A stretch of DNA of 64,000 bases from Amoebidium appalachense (lineage: Eukaryota > Ichthyosporea), in assembly GCA_963693365.1 (NCBI GenBank), contig CAVNZM010000006.1:9920001-9984000 (forward strand). Reading direction: 5' to 3'. Of this stretch, positions 1-21,220 are shown one piece after another. Positions within the stretch are counted from its first letter, which is position 1, and every line of letters begins with the position of its first letter. Under the pieces are notes generated by a model. It made no database searches. It had not been told where the DNA came from and saw only the letters and a program-made list of their open reading frames with translations. A program made the translations under genes and the position numbers.

Positions 1-115
1 GCCTAGAAAGGCACACAACACACGCACTAGCAAATACTGGCAATTGCATTCAGGTATTGAAGGTCTCCAGTCAGCCACAAGGTGTCGATTTACAGCCCCA
101 ACCCCCCCCACCCCC

Positions 116-168
<53 letters not shown>

Positions 169-372
169 CAAACCAGCACAAACAAATCAGCCACGGGCCA
201 CACTTTCTTTTGGTCATCTTCTCAACCCGTATGCAGCAACAGCTCGTAACCACGGCACCCAGCACACGATCAAAGTGGTCAATCCATGCGCCAACACATG
301 AAAAGACACGTGCACATTCCTTCCCCTTCTCCCCAACCCACCTCCCCCCTCCCGAGTACCACCTCCAGCACC

Positions 373-436
<64 letters not shown>

Positions 437-458
437 CACACACACACATGCCACGTAC
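1..458. other. left-edge intronic stretch, no exon recognised
   Basis: This stretch lies downstream of the last identified Sel1 exon of the minus-strand gene. It holds a C-run followed directly by an A-run (about 104-166) and a (CA)n array (377-449). The Sel1 exon at 459-531 ends in codon phase 1 with a GTACGT donor, so the gene must continue to the left, but I could not recognise another Sel1 exon here. Long open frames in this stretch are translations of the repeats. Confidence 0.5.
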
Positions 459-11003
<10,545 letters not shown>

Positions 11004-12528
11004 CAATTCACAAAGTTAAAGCTGGTTATCTCTGGTGTGTGAAAAACGATACAGGGTGAATGTATCAGTACAGTCCTTGGACGTACCCATGCTTGCTATT
11101 TATGAGCTTGGCAGGTGCTAAAACCATCTATTTTTCATTGCTTGTGCATTGTCGGTGTGCACGGGCACGTGTAGAAGGAGTCCGTGTGTGTATGATGTGT
11201 GTAGCAGCGTGCCCAGCAGCGTGCATGTACTTGTGTGTGTGCACCGGACGGTTCATGTCTGTCCTTTGTTGATCATATCGTATCGGCGCAAGCGTGTGTC
11301 TGCTTTGTGTGTCTGCTTTGTATGTGCGTGGACGTGTGCGATGTACCACAGTTTGTGTGCTATATACACTCTGGTCCACTTGGCGTCTGGGAACACCGTT
11401 TTCATTCAGTTAGAAGGTGCTTGCTTACCAGGTATTGGTGAAGTTCGGGCTCGAATTTCCTTTTTGTAGCCGAGCTGATGTCTGTTGGCAAGCCTTTGAT
11501 TGCCACTTTTTTGCCTTTCAAAGACCCCTGGCAAATGTCTCCGAGACTCTGGTGGCTGGGAACGCTGTGTTACAAGAAATTTCCTTTGTTTATACGGAAG
11601 TACACAGATTAGAAAACCACGAATAAAACCATGGGAAAAGTGTAGATAAATTAGGCTGGTTTAAAGCTATGTTACTGATAGCCGTTGCTGGTGAGGAAAA
11701 ATCAGACGGGCCACCATGAGCAGCAAGCAAGGACAAAGTCGGGGTGAGGTTGTTCCCTGTTTCACGAGAGGGACGGTCGGCAGAGGGAGGGGAAAGGGGT
11801 TGATGAGAACCTACTATGGTGGAGCAGTGCGGGCCATAGGAGAGAATGTATGTCTTTTTTTTTTTTTTTTTTTTTTTTTTGGGGGGGGGGGGGGAAGGGG
11901 GGGTGTAGGAGGGTGTGTGTGTGTGTTGGAAGGTGGGGGGGGGGGGGGGGGGGGAGGGGGAGAAGATGATGGCTGTTTGCACGATTTAAACAGAAGCTTG
12001 TATACTAAGGTGGTGGGGCAAGGAAACACTGCGCAATCTCACACGCAGGCATACCCACCTCACATAAGGGCACGAGGTTTCAGATATGGGTTGAATGAAC
12101 GTTACTTCTTCCCGTGGTATCTTAAATGGTTCTAGCCGGTCCCTATCTGGCACCACCTCCATAGACTGTGTGCTGTTTGGTAAAAAACCGTTTGTGCGTG
12201 TGTCAGTGGATCAGCGCACCCTGCTTTATGTGTGTGTGTTGCTGCGCGTGCGTGTGCATGCAGGCACGTGTGCGTGTGCGTTTGTGTGTGTGCATGTCTG
12301 CTTGTGTTTTGAGTGTTGATAAGCTTGTGCACCTGTGTGCATGTGTGTGCTTTCATGCATGAGGAGGCATTTGGGTAAGTGGCTGGGCGGGTGGTGGGTG
12401 GGTGGGGCACCTGGTTGAATGTGTTTTTGTGTGGCTAGAAGCGTGCATAGCTGAGAGGCTTGTGGGAGGCCGCACTGAGTACCTGCCTGGGGGCTACCGT
12501 GTGGAGATAAAGGATTTGGAGGGAAAGG

Positions 12529-12567
12529 AAACGAGATGTGGGCCCCAATAGGGCCCACATCTCGTTT
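12529..12567. repeat. perfect 17-bp inverted repeat (hairpin)
   Basis: The left arm at 12529-12545 (AAACGAGATGTGGGCCC) and right arm at 12551-12567 are exact reverse complements separated by the five bases CAATA. A shorter echo of the loop-flanking sequence, GGGCCCCAATAGGGC, follows at about 12571. It could be a cruciform or RNA hairpin or the end of a small foldback element. It is not followed by a T-run, and no gene ends here. Confidence 0.9.
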
Positions 12568-13549
12568 AATAGGGCCCCAATAGGGCAACCAAGAGCAACA
12601 ATCTACAAGCTACATGTTGCTGGGGTTGGGTGTTATTGGGACTACAAGAAATTTGTTCTTAGTAGAAAAAGCAGCTGAGCTCAACTTAAACTTCTACCAC
12701 CGGGAATATGCTTGCAATCAAGCCTTTGACACTGCTGCGATTACCATACCTTACTGCCTGGCTGGAATCCGTCCCGTCATACCAGAGACTGTCAACTGAC
12801 TTAATTCGACGCTCGTTTTGCGTACCACGGGAAACGGGATGGTTTTGGCCCATCTTGCACGACAGAAAAAGTGCTGACTAGAAAAAATGCAAAGTTCAGA
12901 CGTACCAGCGAGATCTAGTGCTGAAGCCGGCAGCTTGAGATCTTGACGTTTTCCCTGCAACTAGCACTTTGCACTAGGTCTTGCAAATTTGTCTCCGAAA
13001 CAGCCGAAGCCTGCATTATACACTAGCTATTGGCATGTTGTCTCCAAAAACAGCTCGGCTGTCTTGTGCACTATATTAGATCTTGTCTGTTGCCTTAAAC
13101 AGTCGGACTAGCACGTCGTCATGGCTAATTATACGTGTAGGCACGCCACCAAGTTCTCGGCCAGATAATTTTTCATGTACATAAGCGGGATCTCGTACTT
13201 GTCCAAGGCTAGCACTTTGATCTGTGTGATCATATGTCCTCGGGGAAATGGCAGCTCGCTGCTAACTAGCGTATTAGGTGGCAGGGCAAAATCATTCGCT
13301 ATTTAGTTAGTGAGAATTATCTGCTGCAGTTTGAGTTTTTGGAAATAGTTGTTTCTTCTACTGTCCTAGGGCACCATTTAGCACACTCTTCTCTAAAAAG
13401 GCTGAAGAACATTTCATTCAAATGCTACGAAGCGTATCAGTTCTCAGCAGAGCCTCAGCCATGGGGCCAGTTCCGAAACTTCTGCTCAGGTCTCTGCTCA
13501 GGCGATGTGCGTTCTGATGTGCGTACGTCACGGTAGGTGCAACGGTTGC

Positions 13550-13582
13550 AGCCAATCATTATCGGGAATGCATTGATTGGCT
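13550..13582. promoter_or_regulatory. paired inverted CCAAT motifs
   Basis: AGCCAATCA at 13550-13558 is mirrored exactly by TGATTGGCT at 13574-13582, about 415 bp upstream of the Tim23 ATG. CCAAT in either orientation is the NF-Y site in many eukaryotes. That it acts as a promoter element here is inference from motif and position only. Confidence 0.35.
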
Positions 13583-13994
13583 ATTTGCGCACCACCTCAA
13601 CAGTGGGCCAAGGGAAGACAGCTATTTTTAGGCTGATTAAATACCAAAAAATCTAAATATATCTGGCACCACGCGGCTCAGTAAGTCAGCCCGCCGCGCT
13701 GGCAGGCTGCAGCTGCGGCCGCCATATCTGGCGCCAAGGCGCCCAAGACATGTGCTTGATCTGAGAAAAAAAGAGCACACATACGCACGGTGACAGTCGG
13801 ACGTGAGAAAGGTTGCGTGTAGACCAAGAGAGGTTTAGTGCGTGTGCTGGTAGGCTTAAAATACAAAGAGATTACACTCACAGAGTTTGTTCGAAGTAGC
13901 TTTCTTCTTTTGCACTACAGCGTTAGTGCGCATCTTTGCAGCCCACCACCGCACTCTACTCTTGCTGTCCGGGTGACACGTCTTACACGTAAAA

Positions 13995-16900
13995 ATGTCT
14001 TCCGAAGATGGCCAGCAAAGTTTCCCCCAGAGGTCATACGATGAGTCTGACCCCTCCATCATGTCAGTCCCAGGTATGCAGCTCTCTGCTTCTGTGACGA
14101 GAACAAGCTTTCTTGTAGAGGGCTGTGTCGTTGTCTGAGAAGTGACGTGAGGTTTGTGTAGAATGTGACATGGCAATTGGGCGCATGGTAGGAGAAGGGA
14201 GTGCTGCTGGAGGGTTGCGTTTGGATTTTCTGTGCCTTCTTGTCAGTGTTTGTGCATAGCCTCGTGTGTTTGTGTGTGTGTTGATAACTGCTTCTAAGTA
14301 GTAGACGCACCTTTTTACGGTACATACTTGTGAGTATACTATGGGTCAGGAGGGTGCAACAATGGGTCTTGAGGGGGGTGGTGGGTTGTGCGTTTCGGTG
14401 TGCTGGAGTGGAACTGTGCTCTGGGTTACTACAGCAAGGGGTTCTGTGTCCTGAGCCTTGACTATTTAAGGTCTTAGCTTAGTAGTATAGTTGCTGTATA
14501 GTTGCTCAAGTTGTGCACTCTGGTTTGCTGACAACCTGAATGCTTGCAGTCTTTGCACAGGGCAGCTCGGTGATGTCACCGTATGCACAACAGTTTGGAG
14601 GCGCTCTTCCGTTCCAGGTTGCTGGTGGCAGTGGGGACACAGATTACCTTTTCCCGGAGGACTCACACAAGAAGAGGAGTATGTTCGAAAAGCTCGGTGT
14701 GAGGACCGGCGTTTCATACCTTGTTGGTAAGTCTTGTTCTCTTTGCTGTGCTGACCACAGCGATGTCCGAGTGCTTATCTTTTTTCGCGTGCCCCAATCA
14801 GTGTAGTGTGCTGTTTGTATACCTGCTGATCGGATGCTGTTCTTGGTAGGTAGCTGTTAGGTCTAAGCGGGGCGAGGAGTACTGGCTGCAGCTGTGTGTG
14901 TATGTGTTTGTGTGTGTATATGGGGGGGAGAAGAAGGAGGCAGCTGAGGTGCAGAGAATTTTGGACCTGAAGCATGGGCAGGACCGTTTGTGGGGTAGGG
15001 GGGAAGGATTTTCGAAGGAGAGGCGATGGGCGGGGGGGTGTAGGGTAGGGGGGAATGATTTTCGAAGGAGAGGCGGTGGGGGGGGGGGGGGAAGGGGGGG
15101 GAGGAGAGTGAGGGGAAATGGAATGGATTGAGAAAGGTGCTCTCGTGTTGATGTCGGAAGCTCACGTTGCTCTCCCCGTCAGGCTCATCAGTGGGTGGTG
15201 TGTGGGGCTTGGCTGAGGGCTTGAGGAACCCTGATGCCACCACACGGCGTCTGAAGATCAACAGTGTGCTCAACGCAGTCACACGAAGGGGTCCATTCGT
15301 GGGCAACTTCAGTGCCGTTCTCGGTAGGTGCCACATGTCATGTAGATGTTCTGTGTAATTTGGGACACTTGCTTTGCCCCCCTCCCCCTCCCCCCTCCCC
15401 CTTCCCCTCGGCCTGCTCTTCCTCCCCCCCCCCCCCCCCCCCCCCCCCCTCCCCCCCTTCCCCCCTTGGGCCCTCCCTGAGGATTGGCTCTGCTTATGAC
15501 GTATACTGTGCGCATGGTTGATGTTGCATACTTGAATGTTTGCCTTTGCTTGTGTCCTGCACCATGTTTCTCATTGTGTATGTGTACTTCGTACCGTGTT
15601 CCGCATTCTCCCCCCCCCCCCCCCCCCCCCCCCCCCTCCCCCCCTCCCCCCGTCCGTCCCTGCCTGTTGTTGTACTTCGTGCCGTGTTCCGTATTCTACC
15701 TCCCCCCGCCTTCCCTTTCCCCTTCCTCCCCGTTTCTCTGCCTCTCTCTGCCTCCCCATGTGTCGGGGCATGTCATTCCATACACCGAATGGTTCTGTCA
15801 ATGTGTGTCTTTGCACTTGGTGCTGTGGATCGGCTGTCCCCTCCCCTCCCCCTGCCCCCTGCCCCCGACTTGGGCTTTGCCTGAGGATGAGCTCTGCTCA
15901 TTATCCATACTCTTTGTGTGTGTTGTGCACTCAGCATTGTGTTGTCCGTCATGAATATATAATACTTCGTACTCAAGAATACATTCTACCCGCCCCGCCC
16001 CCGAGGCTCCCGTTTTCCTGAATTCTACAAGTGTATGCACTCAATTCTTCCCGGTATACCTTGCACTGAGTACTGTTTCCGCCCCGTACCTCACCGTGTG
16101 CAGTGTTTGAACCCTCCTCGTCCTCCCAAAACGCACACACACACACACACTCTCTCTCATTCTCTCTCTCACACACACACCAACATCAGCATGTATTATT
16201 ACGGGCCCCGCTCCCCCCCTCCCTCTCCATCCCACCAGACGTCCTGGCACACATATCTAAGTTCCCGCACCCAGGCTTTGTTCTTGTTTTGTGTTATGAA
16301 TGGGTGCTGCAAGCTGCCCCCCCGTATATACGCGGGCTAAGGGGTCGAAACTCAGACGCAATTGATGACTTGGGCCCTCCCTGAGGATGGGCTCTGCTTA
16401 TGACGCATACTGTGCGCATGGCTGATGCTGCATACTTGAATGTTTGCCTTTGCATGTGTCCTGCATCATGCTTCTCATCGTCTATGCGTACTTCGTACTG
16501 TGTTCCGCATTCAAACCCCCCCCTGTCTTCTTTCAGAGGTGTCCTTTCAGGACAGACCACTGTGTGGAGACATCTTTACTTCCATGCAACCGGGCATGGT
16601 TGCTCTGTGTCGTGCATCTGTAAGCACATACGCGTTTGTCGCTGCACTGCATTAGTTTGCACACACATCTTCACCGTTTTGCTCACCTTGCTTGCATAAG
16701 CAACCCTGCTCGTCTTTGATCAAGACGGGTTGACCCACCCAAGTTCAGTTGATGCTGCTGTCTGAGTTGGAGCGTCGTATATACGCGGGCTAAGGGGTCG
16801 AAACTCAGACGCAATTGATGACTTGGGCCCTCCCTGAGGATGGGCTCTGCTTATGACGCATACTGTGCGCATGGCTGATGCTGCATACTTGAATGTTTGC

Positions 16901-18788
16901 CTTTGCATGTGTCCTGCATCATGCTTCTCATCGTCTATGCGTACTTCGTACTGTGTTCCGCATTCAAACCCCCCCCCCCCCCCCCCCCCCCCCACACACA
17001 CACACAGACACACAGACACAAAAAGAGAGCTTCTAAATTGTGTGCACAACATCCCAGCCGATTTTTTTTTCTTTTTTTTTTTTTTTTTTTCCTTTTTTCC
17101 TTTTTTCCTTTTTCGGGGGGGGGGGGAGGGAGGGGGGGCTGTCTACCATATTCTTGCTTGGCCGCCTGCACGGTGCCAACCCCCCTTCCCTCCCCTCCCC
17201 CCAACCCAACCCAACCCAACCCTCGCGCACTGTGGATGACTTTGGTCCCGCCTGAGATGGGCTCTGCTTATGATTGATGCTCATATGTGTGCTTGGCACT
17301 CTGCTTTGTCATGGGATGTCCGCCATTTGTGTGTGTAACACATTCTGACCCCCCGTGCCCCTTGGGCACGTACTCTCTGTGTGTGCGCTGCAACGTCTGC
17401 ATATTGTGTTGTCCGTCGTGTATGTGTACTTTGTCATGCAATGGACCCCCTCCCTCCCCCAGCCCCCCGCCCCTGTGCTTGCACTCTGCATAGCCTTGTC
17501 CGACAAGAATGTTTACTTCTTGCTCTATATCTATATGGCATTCTAACCCCCCCCCCTCCCCACACACGCACACACACGCATACACACACCACCTTACTCC
17601 GGACCCCTTTCTCCGAGAGGGGGGGGGGAGGGGGAGGGGGAATTGTTGACTGTGTGGAGGATAATGCTTCTTTCTGTCGTATCTCTGCCTGCCTGACTGC
17701 TACTCCCATATCTTTGGTTCTCGATGCCATGTTCTTTACCATATAGCACTCACTACATATAACCGCTTTTCACTCCCCCCCCCCCCCCCCCCTTTCGGGA
17801 CTTAATTCTTTTCAGCTGGTGTAGTATGTTAGCCAGGGAAGTATCGACTTAGGTATCGACGGGGGAGCTTCCTAGAAGCCCCGTCTCCTGAGTTCCTATC
17901 TATATTTTTCTTGCTTCTGCTTACTGCTGCAACTTTAACCCCCGGCCTTTCCCACTGCCCTTGCCTGCATAAGCAACCCTGCTCGTCTCTGATCAAGACG
18001 GGTGACCTACTCATGTTCAAGTGAAACAGTATCTGAGTTGGGTTTCGTTAACGAGGGGAATAGGTCGAAACTCGGATACTGTGGATGACGTGGGCCCCCC
18101 CTGAGGATGGGCTCTGCTTATTATGCATACTCTTTATGTATGGCTTGTATTCTGCATCGTGTTATCCGTTTGTTCTTGTGTACTTCGTACTTTTTGACTC
18201 ATTCCAACCCCCCCCCCCCCCCCCCCCCCCCCCCTTGCCTGTGCCCGTCTCCTGAATTTTTTTCACACCTATCTGCGCATTTCAGAGCCCCCGTCCCTTG
18301 CATGTTCTTTGTGTGTGCAGTATGTTGTTCGTCGGACATGGGTAGTTCGTGCTCTGTGACACAATTTCACTGTGAACCAACCTGGTCGTTTCTCTGGTGT
18401 ATATACATGTATATGTGTGTTTTTTTATCACGGCCACACGACTGACGGTGGGACACAATGCAGCTCTTATGTACACTTTCATGGACGAGGCCATCATCAC
18501 TGCTCGGGGTGGGGACGATGATGTCATCAACACGGTGGCATCTGGTGTGCTGACTGGTATTCTCTTCAAGGCTACAGGTGAGAATCCCCCCTCCCCCCCC
18601 CCCCCCCCCCCCCCCCCCACCCACACACACACACACACACGCCAACGCACACACCACAAACACACACAAAAAAAAAACCTCTTTTCTTCACCAGTAACCC
18701 GTTGGTTGTCGGTTTCCCCCTTTCCACATGCTGTATGCGTACAACTTGTGCTTTGTGCTTGGCCGTATGTCATACAGCAGCTCCCCCT

Positions 18789-18819
<31 letters not shown>

Positions 18820-18881
18820 CGTGTCGTTTGCACTCCGCATTGTGTTGTCCGATCTAAATGTGCAATTTGTACTTGACGCAT

Positions 18882-18920
<39 letters not shown>

Positions 18921-19037
18921 AGGGTGCTGTGTGCGTTGCTGATGCCACCTGTTTAAGCGATTGCCTTTTTTGCATGCAATTTGCTCCGAGTTTCTCATCG
19001 CTTAGTTGTACGTCTTACTGTGTTCCGAATTCTAGTC

Positions 19038-19082
<45 letters not shown>

Positions 19083-19177
19083 CCTCCTTCACAAGAAGAG
19101 CGTATCGTGAGTTGTTCTCACTCAATTGGAGTCAAATTTTGACTCCAAGACACACCGTGAACACCCATAGTTACCCC

Positions 19178-19213
<36 letters not shown>

Positions 19214-19452
19214 CTCTTTTTATATATCACGATTTTGCCTTGCCTCTTCTTCCCGTCCTGTTTGCAGCCAACCTTTGGGATGTTTGGATTGTTGCCTTGT
19301 GCTGCTGTGCAAGCCAGTGTGCTCACACCACTGCCCGCACAGCTGGGCCGAGGGCCATGGCATTGGCAGGCGCAGTCGGTGGTGCCTTCGTCGGCCTGGG
19401 CGTCTTGGCCAAGCAGACAGTCGGCCCCAAAATCACAAACATCCTGATCTGA
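13995..19452 (+). CDS. TIMM23: mitochondrial inner-membrane translocase subunit Tim23
   Basis: Five exons: 13995-14073, 14550-14726, 15183-15323, 18464-18577 and 19343-19452. All four junctions are phase 1 with canonical GT-AG sites, and they give 206 residues, close to the roughly 210 of animal Tim23. Exon 2 ends and exon 3 begins with VSYLVGSSVGGVWGLAEGL, the glycine-rich first transmembrane segment of the Tim17/22/23 family. It is followed by a polar loop, then GPFVGNFSAVLGALMYTF and ASGVLTGILFKATAG, covering the middle segments and the PRAT-type motif. The last segment is AVGGAFVGLGVLA. The N-terminal 60 or so residues are hydrophilic, as in Tim23, which senses presequences in the intermembrane space. 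The last acceptor was placed after CCCGCACAG because that join restores the family's FKxTAG sequence. Intron 3 is 3.1 kb and full of repeats. Confidence 0.93.
15466..15608 (+). repeat. SINE-like element copy A (3' part)
   Basis: It begins with the family signature GGGCCCTCCCTGAGGAT, continues through CTCTGCTTATGACG and ends at CCGCATTC followed by a C-run. It lies in Tim23 intron 3, same orientation as the gene, and is diverged from copies C and D at scattered positions. Confidence 0.75.
15867..15990 (+). repeat. SINE-like element copy B (diverged)
   Basis: A weaker copy with GACTTGGGCTTTGCCTGAGG, then CTCTGCTCATTATCCATACT and a terminal TACTTCGTACT...ACATTC. It is older than copies C, D and F judging by substitutions and small indels. 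Confidence 0.6.
16324..16514 (+). repeat. SINE-like element copy C (5' truncated)
   Basis: It starts abruptly at GTATATACGCGGGC after a short C-run and continues through GGGGTCGAAACTCAGACG, GGGCCCTCCCTGAGGATGGG and TACTTCGTACTGTG to CATTCAAA and a C-run. It is nearly identical to copy D over their shared length. Confidence 0.8.
16687..16967 (+). repeat. SINE-like element copy D (long copy)
   Basis: One of two long copies. The 5' part has TTGCATAAGCAACCCTGC and a small stem around TGATCAAGACGGG. Then comes an outer stem, GTCTGAGTT (16760-16768) with AACTCAGAC (16802-16810), and the shared 3' half ending CATTCAAACC plus a C-run of about 25. Confidence 0.82.
17226..17350 (+). repeat. SINE-like element copy E (diverged)
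   Basis: A partial copy: GTGGATGACTTTGGTCCCG, CCTGAGATGGGCTCTGCTTA and an end near ACACATTCTGACCCC. It is recognisable by order of segments but strongly diverged. Confidence 0.6.
17960..18208 (+). repeat. SINE-like element copy F (long, young copy)
   Basis: A long copy with GCATAAGCAACCCTGCTCG, an outer 12-bp stem ACAGTATCTGAG (18026-18037) with CTCGGATACTGT (18071-18082), then GATGACGTGGGCC and a 3' end TTTTTGACTCATTC before a C-run. It is almost identical to the minus-strand copies near 48.6 and 55.5 kb, so this subfamily moved recently. The segments TATCTGAGTTGG and GGTCGAAACTC resemble polymerase III A and B boxes; that reading is inference. Confidence 0.82.
18829..19035 (+). repeat. fragments of the SINE-like element
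   Basis: Two 3'-end fragments (about 18829-18886 and 18923-19035) each finish in a GxCGCATTC- or CCGAATTC-like end followed by a long C-run, within Tim23 intron 4. They are too diverged to be certain. Confidence 0.45.
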
Positions 19453-20085
19453 GCAGCAAGTTGAGAGTGGCGAGAAGATCATGCAAGCAGACACGTAGCT
19501 TTCAAGGTCTTCTGGCTTCAGGCTACATTCAATTGTTGGTATTTGTATGAAGGGCTAGAATTGTATGTGTGTGGGAATATGTCGCTTTAACGGCACTGGG
19601 CAGCAAACAAACGTTTTACACCAAGACTTGTTTAGCTTTTCTCTGGTGTCTGGAGGTCTACCGGGGTTGGGATGCTATGCCACCACAGTGACTCTCGACT
19701 GGCCTAGGACCTACTGCGTTATCCTGCACTCTTTAGGAGGCAGTGCGTCTGAACTCTGCCCTCGTTGTCTTCAGCTCAGAGTGTTGTCTTGGGCCATGGG
19801 TGCAAGTTTTGTCTGTGCACCAGCACGTTTGGTTTGGTTTGAGGGCGCAGGTGAAGGGGGCTGCCCAGCTGGGACTGGGAACCCTTGGGGAAGGCTATAG
19901 TAACAGTGTGATCCTTGCCTGAAAAAGCTTGCGGAACCAAGTTTCCTGCGACGTGTGCCTATACTCTGAAAGTGAGGGTGAATCTATCAAATAAACCGTC
20001 ACCGTAACGTTGCATGCGTGTGCACTATAGCTACGCCTTGGTACTTTGTGACTTGTGTGTCCCCCCCCCTCCTCTGGATCATCAG
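19453..20085. other. intergenic region after Tim23
   Basis: Probable Tim23 3' untranslated sequence. An AATAAA occurs at about 19989. The open frame at 19565-19900 has no recognisable domain. I see no further gene here. Confidence 0.4.
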
Positions 20086-21220
20086 GCTGCACGGGGTCGC
20101 CTGCTCCATGGCCTGGCAGTGGCAGTGAGGGTGGGCCTTCTCAGCGCGACTCTCCATGCACAGTGCACGGACAGCTCTATGCCTATGTACGTAACCCACC
20201 GGAAGTTGCTCCATATGAGCGCCACTATGTGAGGTGGAGGCTGGTCACCAGAGGTGTACTTTCCTCGTGTTCCCGTGGCTGTTCAAACATACGTATACGC
20301 GGGCTGGTGGGTGCTGCAGCTGCTCCTAACTGGCACGTATATATCCGTCTAATTATCTACACCGCCTTAGGGGAAGCAACACGTCCTCAAAGACATTAGC
20401 ACAGACACTCTCTAGAATACGCGGCCCACCGACTCTACGTCGGGTTACCGGTACCCTTCTCCTCGGCGCCCACCCTTTCTCGGCCCCTCGACTCGTATAC
20501 ACTTCGGGGTCCCCCTGGCCCCCCCTCCTCCTATCACTCCAAGACGCCAGCTGTAGTCTTTCAGGGCCTCCCCCAGTTCATTGCCATACGAAAAAAAACT
20601 TGATTTTAAGGCTTACAGGCGCTGAATGAAGTATGCCTTTTTGTTGAAAGGTGATCAAGTTCTATCATCTGGATTTATTTTATAGACAACTTGAGGGCAA
20701 GAATCCTTCGACGAAGTAATCCGGAACAAGAAGTTCGAACTCACCTAAGCCACTCTGCGATCATATGCATGTGGAACAGACTCTGACAAAAAGCTGCAAC
20801 AAGCAACTTCCGCTGCATTCACGGTGTGTATGCATGCACATCAGAATGTTGGCTGATCCTTTATTACTTTCTATGATAATTATTCTGTAGTTGGTTAATC
20901 ACAGCCAGGAACTTGCTTGCAAGCTGAAGTTGCTCAGTACACGGTCCCTGTGGCAACCTCGCCCTCGGAGAGTGGCTACAGTACCGTGAGTACGCCAGTA
21001 ATGTACCTCAATGTTTGAGCCAGGCAACCTCGGAATACAAGTTTTGTCTTGTTTTCTGCAGCCAGCAGGCCAAGTACAACCTGTAACTATTTTAGCAAAT
21101 AAGTTCAACGCTCGGAGGTGGATTTGGGTGAATAGACTGAGGAATAGGGCGGAACGGCAGAAAGGAGGCCGTGGCCTGCCACCTACTGAGATGGCTCCTT
21201 ATTTTTCCTTACACATTTAG
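20086..21220 (+). CDS. unrecognised protein, three 3'-terminal exons
   Basis: Three exons with matching phases: 20086-20253 (phase 1 in, phase 1 out), 20924-20985 (phase 1 in, phase 0 out, donor GTGAGT) and 21062-21220 (phase 0 in, ending at TAG). The encoded segments have normal composition: VHGQLYAYVRNPPEVAPYE and YVRWRLVTR, then a Ser/Thr/Val-rich stretch EVAQYTVPVATSPSESGYST, then VTILANKFNARRWIWVNRLR followed by a basic patch NRAERQKGGRG. The basic C-terminal patch could bind nucleic acid, but I recognise no family. The 5' end is missing: no convincing first exon was found between the end of Tim23 and 20086. An AATAAA near 21877 could end this transcript. Confidence 0.45.

Larger units (their letters stand above)
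11004..13994. other. upstream region between divergent genes
   Basis: This separates the start of the minus-strand pseudokinase gene from the plus-strand Tim23 gene. It contains a T(n)G(n) tract (11858-11894), TG-rich sequence, a perfect hairpin (12529-12567) and an inverted CCAAT pair (13550-13582). Two medium plus-strand open frames (11417-11626 and 12614-12799) have ordinary composition but no recognisable domain and no supporting neighbouring exon, so I do not call them genes. Confidence 0.5.

Noticed and set aside
17960-18208. Hammerhead ribozyme in the SINE-like element, because of CGAAAC and CTGATCA
   Set aside because: The invariant CUGAUGA core is missing and the stems are not in hammerhead order.
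19268-19342. Earlier acceptor for the last Tim23 exon (after TTTGCAG at about 19267)
   Set aside because: It is in frame but would insert a Cys/Ala-rich stretch into the conserved FKxTAG region. The acceptor before 19343 gives the family's spacing.
20924-21220. NF-YA, bZIP or homeodomain identity for the basic segment ILANKFNARR...NRAERQK
   Set aside because: Only loose resemblance; the conserved histidines of NF-YA, the leucine heptads of bZIP and the WFxN motif of homeodomains are not present.
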